Below, piece after piece: positions 1-13,003 of a DNA stretch of 64,000 bases. Position 1 is the stretch's first letter. Each line of letters starts with the position of its first letter. The notes beneath the pieces are model-generated. The model worked only from the letters and a program-made list of their open reading frames with translations. It searched no databases and was not told the origin of the DNA. The translations under genes and the position numbers were made by a program. This DNA is from Glaciozyma antarctica PI12. Its lineage: Eukaryota > Basidiomycota > Microbotryomycetes > Kriegeriales > Camptobasidiaceae. Where the stretch lies: positions 1,632,305 to 1,696,304 of the forward strand of contig KZ627161.1 of NCBI GenBank assembly GCA_002917775.1, in the 5' to 3' direction.

Positions 1-1
1 C

Positions 2-196
2 CCCATCTACCCCTACCCTCTCTCGGCCACCGCCTCGCCGCACGAGAAACTTGCCTGGGAACGGGATTCGTCCTTGCTGGCTTGGGTCGGGCACATGGTC
101 TACTTTGAGGAGAAGGAGAAGGACAGGCTTTGGGCTGGGTTCGGAACGGCGAGCACGAGTCTCAAGGACCTGAAGAAGGAGGACAAGTATGAATGA
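2..196 (+). CDS. 3' end of an unidentified protein gene (cut by window edge)
   Basis: An open frame enters from the left edge and stops at TGA 194-196, giving about 64 C-terminal residues rich in Trp, Glu and Lys and ending KKEDKYE. There is no intron in the visible part. A run around residues 25-35 (SLLAWVGHMVYF) could be a short hydrophobic helix, followed by a charged tail. I do not recognise the family. The gene converges with GCN1, whose stop lies 440 bases away. That it is coding rests on frame openness, composition and the orderly end, so only its existence is supported and not a function. Confidence 0.55.
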   Translation, partial: PIYPYPLSATASPHEKLAWERDSSLLAWVGHMVYFEEKEKDRLWAGFGTASTSLKDLKKEDKYE

Positions 197-635
197 CACG
201 ACGAAGGCGGAGATGAAAAGATTGCGGCGTAGGGAAAAAACATGCGTCGCAAGGAGCCTATATGCCTTTGAATTAGAGACGTAGTTAGTGATTTAGAGAG
301 GGAGGGAATTTGAGTTTAGGTACTTTCGCTCTCGCTGTTTTGTATCTTGTAGGATTATAAGTTAGAGAGTTAATTAACAACCTGAACGTTGGGCCCCAAC
401 TGGCTGAAACAACAAAATCGTCCTCATCATCTCGCGCCAGTCCTCTCGCTTCCTCTGCTCCCCTCGCTCCTCTCTCTTCCTCGACAAGCTACAACCTAGC
501 ATTCAAACTCGGCGAGAGGTACCTCACGACCGGAAAGGCGTCCAGGAGAATCAGGAGAAGGAACTGCCGCACTTCGCACGCTCTCGATGTGCACATACGT
601 GTGCATTTCTACATTCCGTAGGCGGCCTTCTTCCA
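197..635. other. convergent 3' intergenic region
   Basis: This is 439 bases between the stop of the left-edge + strand gene and the stop of GCN1 on the minus strand. It is more AT-rich than its flanks around 235-420 (for example TTAGAGAGTTAATTAAC near 361-377), as expected of two 3' UTRs meeting. I see no gene or repeat in it. Confidence 0.6.
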
Positions 636-3600
636 CTACAGCCGCGCCTGTACCTCCTCATCACTAGCCCACGGCTCCCGCTCCTTCAACAACTCCTTTG
701 CGTCCCTCCCCGGTCGTGCGATGGTAGGCGGCGAGATGGGCGCCGCGTTCTTAAGGACCTGCGAGACGACTTCCTGCGCCCAATCGAGGTCGTAGAACGC
801 TTGAGGCGCTTGGTCGATGATTTCTCGTAGAGTGACAGAGGAGAGTTGGGTCACGGGGAGGTGGTCGCTAATGAGGTAGGTCTTGAGATCCTCGATCGCG
901 GTAGGATCGTGCGAGGCGAGAGCGGCTACGAGACGAGCGATGGCGAGGTTGTAGGGCTCTGTGAGCGAAAGATCGTTAGTGGGTGCGCGGAGAGAGGGGA
1001 TGCGAAGCTCCGTACCCTTGTACGTGTCGGCAAAGGCCTCGCCGAGCACCTCGAGAATGGCGTTCTTGGATCCATCCGACAGGTTCTTGCCTCCGCTGAG
1101 AACGGCGTTCGCAAGACCGTTGACGACCGAATCGCGAACGTCGCCTTCCTCCGTCGACACGAGGTTCGTAAGCTCGGTGATGAGGGGGTCGACTCGAGGC
1201 TGGTGGACCATGAGGACTCCCAGTGCCGCTGCTGCGCGGTTGCGGACCATGAGACTCGAGGGGTCGGAGAGCGACTTGACGAAGGTCCGTTGGAGCTGAG
1301 GGAAGAAGGGCTTGACGAATTGGGGGACGCGGGTGAGGAGGATGGAGAGGGTGGAGAGGATGGCGGATTTGACGGGGGCGGGGAAGCGGTCTCCGATGAC
1401 ACGAACTGTGAGAGGGGAGAGTCAGCGGGAACGGTGGGAGCCGGAGAGGAAGGCGACGCACTGAGAGGTCCAACGGTCTGGATGCAGTAGCTCTTGAAGG
1501 CTTCGGGAGAGGTTCGCTCAACGAGGTCACCGAGAGCGTACGCAGCCTGCTCTCGCTGCTCTCCAGTTCCTGCGAGAAGACCTTGAAGAAGGATCGCTGG
1601 AAGAACAGCAAGCATCAGCGCCGGCAACTCGAGGACTGGAGACCTTGGACTTACGGAGAATGGGCTTGAGTCCGTTGGGTCGCGAGAATCCATCGACGGG
1701 AGTACCGGGGGTTCCAGTGCCTTCGATCGTGCGGCGAAGAGGAACGACGAGAGCCTCCATGTCCTCCTTCGAGACCGTCTTGACGAGCGAATCGAGCGCC
1801 TGCCACGCGGCTCCAACGACCTCGGGCGCGCGGTCGTCGAACAGCGAAACGAGCATGCGGATCCAGTCGACGGCGTAGTCGGAGAAGTCGCTCTCGGTGG
1901 CCTGGCAGAACTTGCCGAAGAGAGTACAGCCGGCGACGCGCTTCGCAGGTGTCTCCGACTTGGCGAGGCTGAGCATGTGCATCTGGAGGGCCGAAAGACC
2001 GCTGTCGTGGTCGACGACGGAGGCGAGGACGGCGGTGAGGGCTTCGTCGATCTGCACGAGGGTGTCCTCGTCCTTCTCGGTCTTGAGCGCGTTCTGGAGG
2101 GCGTCGACGATGTGGGTGAGGCGCTTGCCAAGTGCTGATCCAGCGACGCGGACGAGGGAGGCGAGTGCGCGTGCGTTGAAGGCGGTGATGGGAGTGGCGA
2201 TGAGGCGGGGGATGAGGACGGGGAAGATCTTGTCGGCGCGGACTTGCATAACCTGAGGAACGTGACGAGTCAATTCCAGTACGCGCACGGAGAGAGAAGG
2301 ACCGTACCTCCTTGAGGGCGGCAAGAGCAGCATCGGCAGTCTCTCCCGGGGTCTGCAGAGCATCCAAGAGAGTGGGGAGCGTCTCGTCGATCGACCGGGC
2401 TCCAATCGCTTGCTGAGCTGCGTCGAACGCCTGCGCTGCCGCAGACCGCACGATCGGGTCCGAGTCAACGAGCGCGCCGCGAACGATGTCGATGACGGTT
2501 CCCTCGTGAGCCTCGAGCGAAGACTTGTTGGTGTTCGCCATGATCTCCGTGAGCGCAAGGCAGACTCCTTCGCGCTGGCGACGATCCGTCGACGCGATCG
2601 CCTTTTGGAGGATGGTAATGACCTCGCCGAGCACGGCTTCTCCGAGCTTGCGGCAGGTCTCGGCGAGACAGCGGGCAGCAGTCTGGAGAACGGTGGTGAG
2701 CTTCGCACAAACGAGCGAAAACGAAGACCTGGCTCACCTCGCGCTGTTCGATACCCGGACTCGCCAGCGTCCGCACGATGATTTGCACTGCGAATCGATC
2801 TGTCAGTAGCCTGTACGCCAGCTCCCTGAGCTGTGAGCTCACTGAGCACGGGGAGCATCTCGCGAACCGTCCGAGGGGTGTTCTGAACGAGGGCCTTCCA
2901 GACGTGGATGGCGGCCTGGCGAACGACTCCGGTCGAGTCTTGACGAACGATGTAGATGGCCGCAAAGACGCGGTCTCGTCGTTCTTTCCCGAGCGTGTCG
3001 AGGAGCGCCTTCTTGCCGGCGTCCGTCGTAGGGTTCGCCTCTTCGCGCTCGTCCTCTCCTTCCTCGTCCTCGTCGGGCTTGCCGCTGACTCCAGAAATGC
3101 GGAACAGAAGCTCGCCGACGAGCTGGACCGAGCTAGAGAGGAGAGAAAGTCAGCAAAGAGCAAGCGATGTACAAGGTTGTTGACTGACCTTTGACGAATG
3201 CGCCAGCTCTCGTTGAAGAGACCAAGCTCGAGCTCGGGGAGGAGGAGGTCGATGGCCTTGGTGCTGTGGTTCGCGACGATCATCCTTCCTGCGCGCATCG
3301 ACGCCTCGCGAACGTAATCGGAGTCGTCCGCCAAACCGCTGAGGACGGGCTGGATGATGCGACCCAGGTACGGCGAGAAGCGGTCGCCGAACGTTGCGGG
3401 AAGGAAGATGAGGAGCGAGATGTGTCCCTCGCGAACGTAGGCACGAGGACTGCTCGTGTTAGCGATGATGGTGGGGAGAAGGCTTTCGAGGCGGTCGACT
3501 CCAAGGCCGGCGAGGACCTCCGAAACTCCTTGGGCGGCTCCCTGCTGGTCGACTCCACTCGACGGGGACTTGAGGACGGTCATGAGCGTGTCGATGAGGT

Positions 3601-6600
3601 CGGGGAAGTTGTTCTCTCCGAGACGCTCGACGAGACCTCCCAGCGACTTGGCGGCAGTCGAGCGAGCCTCGGGCACGGGGTCGACGAGGACGCCGCGAAG
3701 GAGGGGGACGAGTTGGGAGAGGTAGGGGACGAGATCCTTGGCCTCGGTGAGGGTCGCCATGTTGCCGACGATAGCGGAGGCCTTGCGCTTGACATCGGCA
3801 CTGCGCTCGCGTAGACCACGATCGAGAATCGGGATGACCTTTGCCAAGCTCGTTAGAAAGAGCTCTGAGGTATCGCGAGAGCGGGAAGCTCACCAGTGCG
3901 AGTGACGAAGAATCGATGAAGTGAGCGAAGGTGGTAGCGAGGAGGGCGTCGAGAGCCTTGGGAGTCTTGCGGCTGGGGTCGACGAGAGCCTCGAGGAGAA
4001 TCGCCTGCATTGCCTGAATCTCGGGGTTGGCAATGACCTGGGGAGCGAGAGGATTAGTACCGCCAACGAAAGCTGACTGGAGCAAACGCACCTCGCCGAA
4101 GCGCTTCAAGCTCGTGTTGGCGGACTCGCGGACTTGCTTGTGCGTGTCGGTAAGAACTTCGGTGAGGCGAGGGATGATGGTCGGGAGGGAGACGGAAAGC
4201 TGCTTGGGGGCCAGGAACGCCATGGCGCCCATGAGCTCGATCGCTCCCTTCTTCGCTCGCCACTGCTTGTCGTCCAGACCGGCGAGGAGGGTGGGGAGGA
4301 TGAGCTTAACGGCGTGTCCGCTGAGCTTGCCCATGATCGCCTTGGCGGCATCCTGCGTAGCCTCGCGAACGTCGGGAGAGGCGTCGCCGAACGAGGCGAG
4401 GAGGATGGGGAGGATCTCGCTGATGTAGGGCTCGAAGAGGCGTCCGAGTACGGTCGAGAGGATCTCGTATCCGAAGATGGCGCCCTGCCGAGCGTGCGTG
4501 CTCTTCTTGTCCTCGGCGTTGTCGCGGAGGCGACCGAGAACGCCAAACTCCTTGAGGCTCGACAATCCGCGTCCCTTGACGACTCCTGCCAGACCGTACG
4601 CGGCTCCTCGACGTTCGGCGTACTTGGGAGCGGTGAAGAGGTCGGACATGAGCTGGTCGACGAGAGGAGGGACCTCGTTCTTGATGACCTCGATCTAGAT
4701 GAGGTAGATCAGTCGCAGACGGCGGCTTGGACGACCTCGGACGGCGTGCGAAGGGCCTCGACTAGCCGACCGATAACGGAGGCGATGCGAGGGTCGGAGG
4801 GGTCGAGGTGGCGGGCGAGACGACCGAAGAGAATGACGAGAGCCTCCGTGATGTGATCCTGGACGACGTCGCCGGTGCTGGGGTGGCCCAGGTACAGGTA
4901 GAAAGTCGCGATGAGGGTCTGAAGGTTCTCCTTGCCGTGGATATCGATAACGACGACCGCAGCCTGTCGCAAGAGTCAGGCCTGGTCGCTTGTGGAAAAA
5001 AAGAAGGACATACGTCGAGCATCTCGGAACGAACAGCTTGGCTGCGATCGCCCAAAGCTTCGCCCTGGATGAGGAGGCCGAAGAAGGCCTCAACGTCTGC
5101 GGGCGAGAAGTGGTCCGAGATGAGCTTGAGGGTCGTTCCGATAGCGACACGCGTCCGCCAGGGATCCTCCACCGAGAGAGACGCCTCGATGACCATGCCG
5201 AACTGATCGTAGGCGGGCTGGAGCTCCTTGACCTAGATGAAGAGGAGAAGTCAGCGACAGCCTCGAAAGCCAGTGATGAAACTGCTGACCTTCTCATGGT
5301 ACTCTGCGACAAGCTGCTGGATCGCACCTGCGACCTGAGCGGGGTGCATGTCGATACCCTCGGCGATCGATTGAGCAGTGGCTTGACGAATGGCGTTCGA
5401 CGAGTGGGCTGCAGAAGGGCGGGGTCAGTAGCTGGGCGGGTCCAGGGAAGCGAAGACGACGTACCGAGGAAAGGCAAGAGCTGCGAAAGGAAGCCCTTTT
5501 CGGGAACGTCGAGACCGTTCTCCTCCCAGACATCGACTGCAAGTTGACGGTTCCGGTCGTCGGTGTCGTGCGAGGCGATCCAGAGGTTGGCAGGGAACTC
5601 GAGCTCGGTAAGGTCCAGAGGCTGCAATCACGGACAGTGATCAGCGATAAAAGACTAATATACGGAGCGTCTTCCTTCGTACCTGAAGAGCCTGAAGACA
5701 CGCGAACCGAACGAACGCTTCCTCCGTCATCGCGCCCTCGAGTAGAGCATCGATCTCAGCCGCGGCAGTGGACGCCTTCATCGCTTCGGCGAGGTCAGCG
5801 AGAGCGCTCGTGGCGGTCCTGCTGAGCGTAGGGTACGAGACGAGGGTAGTGATGAGGTCGCCGATCATGGAAAGTCGAGGATACGCCGTCTCCGAGCCTG
5901 CGTTGAGTCTTGCGTCAGTCAAGGCCCAAAACGACAGCTCAGTGAACGCACATTGACGAGCGTGGAACGCGATAATGTCGAGAGCGAGCGCAAGCTGCTC
6001 GAGCGCGCCTTCGGTATCCGACTTCGCGAGGCCGACACCACCAGCTCGGATGACTCGGCTGATGAGAGGTGCGGCGTAGGCGAACGTTCCGGCGTCGAAG
6101 GGAGACTGGTCGGCGAGGATACGAAGGCGATAGAGGACGCGGGTGACGAGAGCGGCGAGGGGCTCAGCGCAGAAGTCGTCAGGGACGACCTGGGCCTCGA
6201 CACCACGAAGGACTGCGACTCCAAGAGAGACTTTGGAGTGACCTAGGCGGTCGGAACAGATGTCTCCGAGAGTCTGCAGGAGCATGCGTCAGGCTACTTC
6301 ATAGGAGCACGAACGAGAGACGCACCTGGTACGTCGCAAACGCCTCAGAGGCGACCAGCGTAGCCGGGCGCAAGACGATGACAGCGAGGACATCCTTGAC
6401 CATCGTTGCCAGGTACTCGCGAACAAGCTCCGCCTTCGAATCGACGAGGCAGAGCAAGAGCGCGAACCCTCGTCGGAGACGACCGAGAGCTTCGGCCATC
6501 TCCTTCCGCACGACCGACTCCTTGGCAAGCTGACGCTCGAGAAGGATCCGGTCCGCCTTGGAGAGCGAGGCGGCGGCGGGCTTTTTGCGCGCGAGAGCTT

Positions 6601-9600
6601 CACGAAGCTCTGCCTCCCAGATCTCAATCTCGTGCTCCTTGGAGTTCTTGTGCGACATGGCGGTCTTCGGCTTGGCGGCGGCGAGGACTGGAAGGTGGTG
6701 AGTATCAGTGACTGCTCTCCCAGGTCGCGCAGCTTTACTTGGACGCACCATCGATGAAAGCGACGCCTTCGGGAGTAGCCCAAATGCCGTATTCGTTGGG
6801 ACCGATGAAGGCAAGGTGCTGCACCGAGAGATCGTCCTCGAACTGAGCAAAGAGCTTGGGCACGACGAGCGACGGGGAGACGAAAGCCAGGGTCGTGGCT
6901 GCTCGGTAGGCGGCTTGTGCGAACTGGGTGCTCTGCGGAGGTACATCGTGAGCTCAACGTTCGACTGTTCAGTGGAAGTACGTACCGAAGGGCTCGTCGA
7001 AGCGTCGCTCCATACGAGATCGAGGAGCAAAGGAAGTCGCTTCTCGATAAGAGTCTCGGGTCCAACCTTGGCCTGCTGGAGAGTGGCGACCCAGAGTCCT
7101 GCCTCCGCTGTTCCCAGCCGAGGGTGATGCGCAAGAACGATAAGGTTCGAGAGGAGCTCCTCGCGGTCGTCCGCCGGCGTCGATTCGCCGAACAAGGTGA
7201 GGGCGCGGAGGATGAGGCGAATCCGGGGAGCTCGGTCCTGAGGAACGTCCTGGTCTTCCGATACCTTGGCGACGCTCTTCGCCTTCTCCGCCTGCGAGAG
7301 TCGTCAGCCTAATGTAGTCTCTAGATAGGTAGGCGGAACGAACCTGGAGGAGCCAGCTGCGGAGTCCCTCGCGCATGATCGTGTGTAGGAGCTTCGCTCC
7401 GCGAACGTTCAGGCGCTGAACTAGGTCGAGGAGTCCCTGGCGGCTCTCGAAGTGGAGGCTCTCGATCCCGACGTGAATCAGGGCGTGCGCGAAGGCGGTT
7501 CTAGGGGAAAAGAAGGAATCAGGAGGTGCGAACGGCGAGAAGGAAAGGTGACGAACCGGAGAGCTTGGTCCTTGACGAACTTGTCCTCGTCGGCGATGAG
7601 GATCGCCTCGAGAGCGCAAGTAAGCCACGCCTCGTCGTCGGCCGAAGTGATCTTGCGGTAGACCTTGTCCCAGAGAAGGAACGTCGGTTTGGCGCCAGTG
7701 GTGAGGACGGCCTGCATCACCGGGTTGCTGGAGATGAAGTCGTCTGCGCGCCGATGCGTCAGTTCCGACCGCAGAGGAAGCGATCTAGGACGTACCGATC
7801 TTCTTGACGCCCCATTTGCCCATCCGACCTTTGAGCGCCGCAACAGCGACGTAGCCCTCGAGAGGACCAGCAGGAGAGTTGAGCGGGTTGGCGGTGACAG
7901 TCTTGAGAGCCGTCTCGAGTGCAGGGAGCATTCCCATCGCGAACGCCTTGGCCGCCTCTCCAACCTTCTCTCCCTCGCTGTCGAAGGACCAGAGTACCGT
8001 CCCCACCGTCAGGACGAGCGAGCGCCGAATCGTCGGCTTGGGCTCCTGCATTCCCTTGACGAGTGCAGCGTGCTGCGGAGCCGTGAGGGCCGTTCCAACT
8101 GCGAGGGACGTAGGGAGGTGGAGGGCGACGACGCGCATCATCGACGAGATAGCGAGGTCGTTGGACTCTTTTGGAAGGAGGGAGAGGGTGAGAGCGACGA
8201 GGTCGGCTGAGAGAGTGGGGGAGGCGGGGAGGGTGGCGAGCATCGTGAAGAGCGTCGTGCGGTGGTCGGGCGAGGACGTCTTGCCGGCCTTGAGAGGCGC
8301 GTAGACCTCCTTGGCGGCGGCGAGGACTTCAGGTTCGGAAGCGGTGTTCGACGAGATGTTTGACGAGGCGAAAAGGACCTTGAAGAGGTGGACTGAGGCG
8401 GCGCGAGTTGTGGGGTTGACAGACTTGGCGGGGGAGGCGACGGCGGGGAGGAGTTTGGCGCGGACGGCGGGGGAGGGGAGAGAGGTTGCGGGGAGGGAGG
8501 TGAAGAAGGAGGCGATGACGGAGAGGGCGACCTCTGGGGAGCGTAGCAGCTATTTTCTCGAAAGTCGGGAGGAAGGTCGTTTCGATGTCGTCGGATTTGA
8601 CGGTTGCGGCGAAGAAGTCGTTGAGAGCGATCTGCGGACGTAGGTGTGAGCTTTCTCGCTTAACGTGGAAGCTCTGAGCGTACGAGAACGCGCTCAGCGC
8701 TCTCCAACGCGCGCCGAAACAACGTTGGCGAGGTAGAATGCGTTGACGGATGCCTGCGAGGTCGCGAGTAAGCTCCAGCTCCCCCAAATGAACAACGCAC
8801 GCGCCTTTGCTTCCTCAACATACGCCTTTCCAACACCCTGAAGCTTCTTGGGCTCCTTCAACCGAAGCGCGACGTCCAGGACGAGTCCTAGGAGGGGAGC
8901 ATGGCGGAAGGTGGGATCGGTGGAGGCGGAAGTGAGGGTCGCGATGAGGTGAAGAATGGTGGCGTGGTTCTATCGCCACAAAACGTCAGCTAAAGCTCGT
9001 GGTGCGGCAGCAAGACCACACTCACGTTGCGCACGATTCGTCGAGTCAGGACCAACACCGACCGCCTAACCGACTCCTTGGGCGTCGCTGTTTCGTCGAG
9101 CAGGGCGTAGAGGAGGTAGGAGATGGAGGTAACGAGCGAAATCCACTGCGGGCCCTCCGTCGGTGCTCCTGCTCCGTGCACGGAAGTGAAGATGGTCGTC
9201 CCCCAGGTCAAGAGAACGTATCTCGTCGCAGACGCGACGGTGCCTGCCTTGTCCACCTTGGCCACCTCACTCTCGAGCCACTTGATCATCCCTCCCGAGA
9301 TCCCCTTCTTCGGCGCAGCTCCATTGACCTCCGCTGAGCCGTTCGATGCCGGAGGAGTGGTGTCGTGCTCGCGGGCGAGAAGAGCTGCGAGGACGGCGAG
9401 GACGGCTTGGCGGGAGGGCTGGTCGTTGTAGCGGGAGATAGTGGATAGGAGGAGTCGGACGAGGTCCTGTACTTGGCTCTGCTCGAGGCCTGGAGAGAGC
9501 GTCAGCTTGGAGAACCCACCTCCGCTTGAGCGTGGACTGACCCGTCTTCTTCGCCAAAGGGAGGATGTCACCGAGCAGGAATGCCGTCCGCTCGTTGAAC

Positions 9601-9689
9601 TTTGCCCCAGCCAGAGTAGCCTTGGCCTTTGCGACCAGGTCGTCCCAGTCAAGCTGACCTCCTTCGCTTGCTGTTCCGTCTGCGGGCAT
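636..9689 (-). CDS. GCN1: GCN1, ribosome-binding activator of Gcn2 kinase (giant HEAT-repeat protein)
   Basis: Gcn1 binds colliding or stalled ribosomes in the cytosol and, with Gcn20, lets Gcn2 phosphorylate eIF2alpha during amino-acid starvation. The gene reads from ATG 9689 (MPADGTAS...) to TAG 636, in about twenty exons split by 45-70 base introns. Almost the whole product is HEAT repeats. The eEF3-like block is clear: [14 protein letters not shown] near 4.6 kb, [12 protein letters not shown] near 4.4 kb, and the long segment around 3.2-3.8 kb with [22 protein letters not shown] and [15 protein letters not shown], which tracks yeast Gcn1 closely from memory. The C-terminal segment has [12 protein letters not shown]. 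Total length, about 2,650 residues, suits the family. An in-frame codon further upstream (near 9857) is less likely to be the start. Conserved reading frame is interrupted at 8550-8553 and twice at 4695-4711 by what look like single extra bases. It shares a promoter with NOP53. Confidence 0.93.
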
Positions 9690-9983
9690 CGTGTCGGGTT
9701 CTACTCCTGTCGCCCAACTGTTGAAGTCAAACTTGGAGCGTTCCGATTTAGCCAAAGCTCGAGGTGTTAGTCGAGGCGCCAGAGTTGTTCGTAGAGGTGG
9801 AGTGGTCGGTGACTGAGTCCCTCCTCTCGAACAGCGTCGAGTCTCGAAACTGCCCAAGTTTTTTTCGCTCTGCAGGTTACTCTCTTTCCTCCTCCTCTCC
9901 CTCCCCTCCTTCGACGCCCAAAGTCGAGCTACTCCTACCCTAATCGAAGGGTCATATCAGCTACAGCTTACGCCACAGCAACG
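9690..9983. promoter_or_regulatory. divergent promoter GCN1 / NOP53
   Basis: These 294 bases separate the start codons of two divergent translation-related genes. The stretch 9880-9960 is pyrimidine-rich on the + strand (TCTTTCCTCCTCCTC), typical of upstream regions here. No TATA box is evident. A 5' UTR intron of GCN1 cannot be excluded. Confidence 0.5.
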
Positions 9984-11375
9984 ATGGGAAAAGTCAAGCG
10001 AAACAGCAAAAAGAGCGCTCCTCCTTCCACTCTTCCCTCCACCTCCGAACTCCTCTTCCAAGTCGACACCGTCGGCTCTTCCTCAGTCCGACAGTCCGAC
10101 ACTCTACGCCGAGACTTCTGCCAACCCTGCCTCCGGTCGTCTCCGCAAGGGCGCTTCCTTCAACAAGCCCCTCAAGTCGGACCTCATCCTCGCCGCTCGT
10201 TCTTCCGTCCCAGCTCTCACTGGCCGAGTCGTGCCTTCCGCCGGGACTGTCGTGAAGAAGGACAAGGAGAAGATGGGTCGCGTTGATCGCGCGACGAAGG
10301 AACGCCTCAACCGGATCGCAGGGAGGGATGGGAAGGGAACTGGGTTGTGGGCAGTCAAGAGCGGTGGAGCAAAGGAGGAGGCCTTCACGGAGGCCGTCCG
10401 TTCGGCGGGAGAGTACGACGCGTGGGAGGTCAAGATTAAGACGGTGGATCCCAAGGAGGATCTCGCACTCAAGAAGGAGATTGAGCTCAACACGAAGAAG
10501 AACATCCCCAAGGTGCGTGCAGCTCCTCTGCTTTGCGGATCTACGCTAACGTGCTTGTTCTGCAGCCCCCTTCGACCCTCCACGACCATCCCCTCCTCTC
10601 CTCTGGCGGAGGACCCCTCTCTGTCCCCCTCCCTCACGCCGGAATGTCCTACAACCCTCCCCAATCCGACCACCAAGCCCTCCTCTCGAAAGCGCTCAAG
10701 CACTACACGGCCGTCCAAGAACGCGAGGATCGTGGCCAACCGATCAAGGACGCCATGGACGAGCTTCGCAAGTCGACCAAGGGCAAGGAGCCCTGGGAGC
10801 TGTACGAGGAGGAGGTCGGTTCGGGCGAGGAGGACGAGTCAGCGGCGATCGAGGACCCCGAGGCGGTCGAGCTTCGACTGAAGAAGAAGCTCCCGAAGCG
10901 CAAGACGCGCCAGCAGCGCAACAAGAAGCTCCTCATCGCCGCCGAAGCGCTCGCTCTCGCCAGGCGTCGCGCCGCCAAGCTCCGCACTTCCTCCGTCCTC
11001 CTCGCCCCCTCCGTCAACGCCGACATGGACTCGTCGATCGAGCTCTCCCTCGCTGAGAAGGCCGCCGCCTCCGTCATTCGTCGCGCACGACTGGCCGACC
11101 GCGGACTCACGCGCCTCAGGTCCGGACCCTCGAGGGTTCCCGACCAGCCCGTCACGTTCCAGCTCGGCGAGGAGTTGTCGGACAACCTCCGTACGCTCAC
11201 TCCCGAGGGAAACCTCTGGCGCGAGTGGGTCGGAAGCGGGATGAGGAGGGGCAAGGTCCCCGTGGAGCGTGCGAACGAGAGCAAGAAGGGAGGGAAGAAG
11301 GGAGGACGTGGACGCGACAAGGGGTCGAAGATGAAGCTCAAGGAGAAGTACGCCTACAAGAACTTTGCTGTGTAG
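9984..11375 (+). CDS. NOP53: NOP53, 60S ribosome biogenesis factor (GLTSCR2/PICT-1 family)
   Basis: Nop53 docks the exosome helper Mtr4 on pre-60S particles so that 5.8S rRNA 3' ends can be trimmed in the nucleolus. Family landmarks are visible in order: ELLFQVDTVG (about residue 23), KPLKSDLILAARSSVP, the DLWA-like GLWAVK, PHAGMSYNPPQSDHQALL, the basic helix KTRQQRNKKLLIAAEAL, ELSDNLRTLTPEGN, and a basic C-terminus ending KEKYAYKNFAV. One intron (10513-10565, GTGCGT...TGCAG) is clear. Two oddities: the frame steps by +1 between about 10083 and 10099, where only impossibly short GT-AG pairs (16 or 25 bases) exist, and the usual N-terminal KKAWRKN stretch is missing, so the start may be incomplete. 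Length, about 440 residues, fits the family. Confidence 0.9.
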
Positions 11376-11602
11376 GCTTGGGGTCTTCGACGTCGTCGTC
11401 GGGGAGCAGGGGGAGGAGTTTGCGGAGGGTTCGAGATGCATTGTATTTCGCATCGGGATTTTGTATCACTCGTTCGTTCGTTGCTCCGAGAGAATCTGTG
11501 TTCCGTTCGAGACCACGCGTTGGAGAAGGTGCGAAGGCGTGCGGCGAGGAGCGACCTGGCGAGTTGAGGACTCCTCCCTTCTCCTCCCTCAACTCGTCTC
11601 AA

Positions 11603-13003
11603 ATGGCCACCGACGCCCCCATCGCCAGCACCTCGCGCCCCCAATCCACCCTCGCGTCGCTCATCGCCGGCTCCGTCGGCGGTTGCGCGCAAGTTCTCGT
11701 CGGACAACCTCTCGTGCGCTCCTCCTCTCCAGCTGAGACTCCCGCTGACTCTCTACTTCGCTGCGTAGGACACCATCAAGACGCGCGCTCAGACTGCTCC
11801 TCATGGTGCGTTCCTTGGTGGCTTCCGCAGGGGAAAAGAGCTGATGTCGGGAGTGCAGGCAAGTTCAACGGCGTGATAGACATCGCGTCTCAAACGATCA
11901 GGAAGGAGGGAATCCTGGCGTTGTACAAGGGTACGTTCCTGCTACCTCCTCCGCACCGGAGCTAACCCCGCGCACAGGAATGGCCAGCCCTTTGCTCGGC
12001 GTAGCAGGCGTCAACTCTCTCCTCTTCGCCTCCAACGCTGCCGCCCGCCGCGTCGTCTCTCCCTATCCGAACCTCTCTATCGCTCAAGTGGCACTCGCGG
12101 GATCTATGGCGGGAGCAGCGCAGAGTATCCTGGCGAGTCCGGTGGAGATGTTCAAGATTCGGATGCAGGGCCAGTATGGGAGTGGAGGGAAGCGGTTGAG
12201 CCAGGTGGTGGGGGATATGTATCGGGAGTACGGGTGGAAGAGGGGGATCATGAGGGGGTACTGGGTACGTTGAGTTCCTTGAGTGGCGGTGGGAGGAGCT
12301 GACAGCGAGTTTCTCGACTCCGCAGATCACGGTCGTGCGAGAGATTCCCGCCTACGCTGGTGAGCCGCGGTGCTCCTTCGCTTCTTCGAGGATTGCTGAT
12401 TAGTCCCCTTGCTCAGGATTCTACGCCGGCTACGAGTACTCGAAGCGGGCTTTCCAGTCGCACTACCACACCGAATCCATCCCCGTTTGGGCAACCTTGA
12501 CTTCGGGTGGTCTCGGCGGAATTGCGTACTGGACAGCATGCTATCCGTTAGGTGAGTAGGCTCTTACAGTCTTTGGCAGGGGCCGTCTGCTAATGCTTCC
12601 GTCGTTCACGCAGACGTCGTCAAGTCTCGCATCCAGCTGCAGGACGCTCCCCCGCGCGGCTTCAACTACATCTTCAACACGTTCAGGACTATTTATCGCG
12701 AAGAGGGAGCGAGGGCATTCGTGCGGGGCATCTCTCCCACCTGTGCGTTGGTCCTGCGAAGCACCGATTTCGGCACTGACGTCTCCCTTCGTTGCAGATA
12801 TTCGAGCGTGCGTGATTCCCGCCTGGCTTACCTGCAGGACTTACTGACCACTCTCCCTTTCCTTCAGTGTTCCCGCAGCGGCGTCAACAGTGCGTCCTTT
12901 TCTTCGCTTCGCAGCTCCACCTCTCGCTAACATTCCTTTCTCGCTCCAGTTCGTGGCGTTCGAGCTTACCATGGAGCTTTTGCAGAAGCACACGCTACTA
13001 TAG
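11603..13003 (+). CDS. mitochondrial carrier of the YMC1/acylcarnitine-carrier group
   Basis: This is an SLC25-type inner-membrane transporter with three mitochondrial-carrier repeats. Signatures are GQPLDTIKTRAQ in repeat 1, ASPVEMFKIRMQ in repeat 2 and YPLDVVKSRIQ in repeat 3. The GVAGVNSLLFASN segment and overall sequence most resemble yeast Ymc1/Ymc2 (linked to glycine/glutamate import) and the carnitine carriers; the exact substrate is an inference. I resolve ten exons: 11603-11713, 11769-11805, 11859-11930, 11978-12264, 12326-12359, 12417-12551, 12614-12742, 12798-12807, 12868-12889 and 12950-13003. They sum to 891 bases, exactly 296 codons plus stop TAG. Exon 8 is only 10 bases long, yet is needed to keep the conserved PTYIRAVPAAAS frame. 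Confidence 0.9.

Noticed and set aside
846-1490. 214-residue + strand open frame
   Set aside because: It is antisense to the conserved GCN1 C-terminal exons; long opposite-strand frames are common in this GC-rich coding sequence.
10072-10086. A 16- or 25-base intron in NOP53
   Set aside because: Such lengths are below any workable intron in fungi and lack a branch site; all other introns here are 45 bases or longer.
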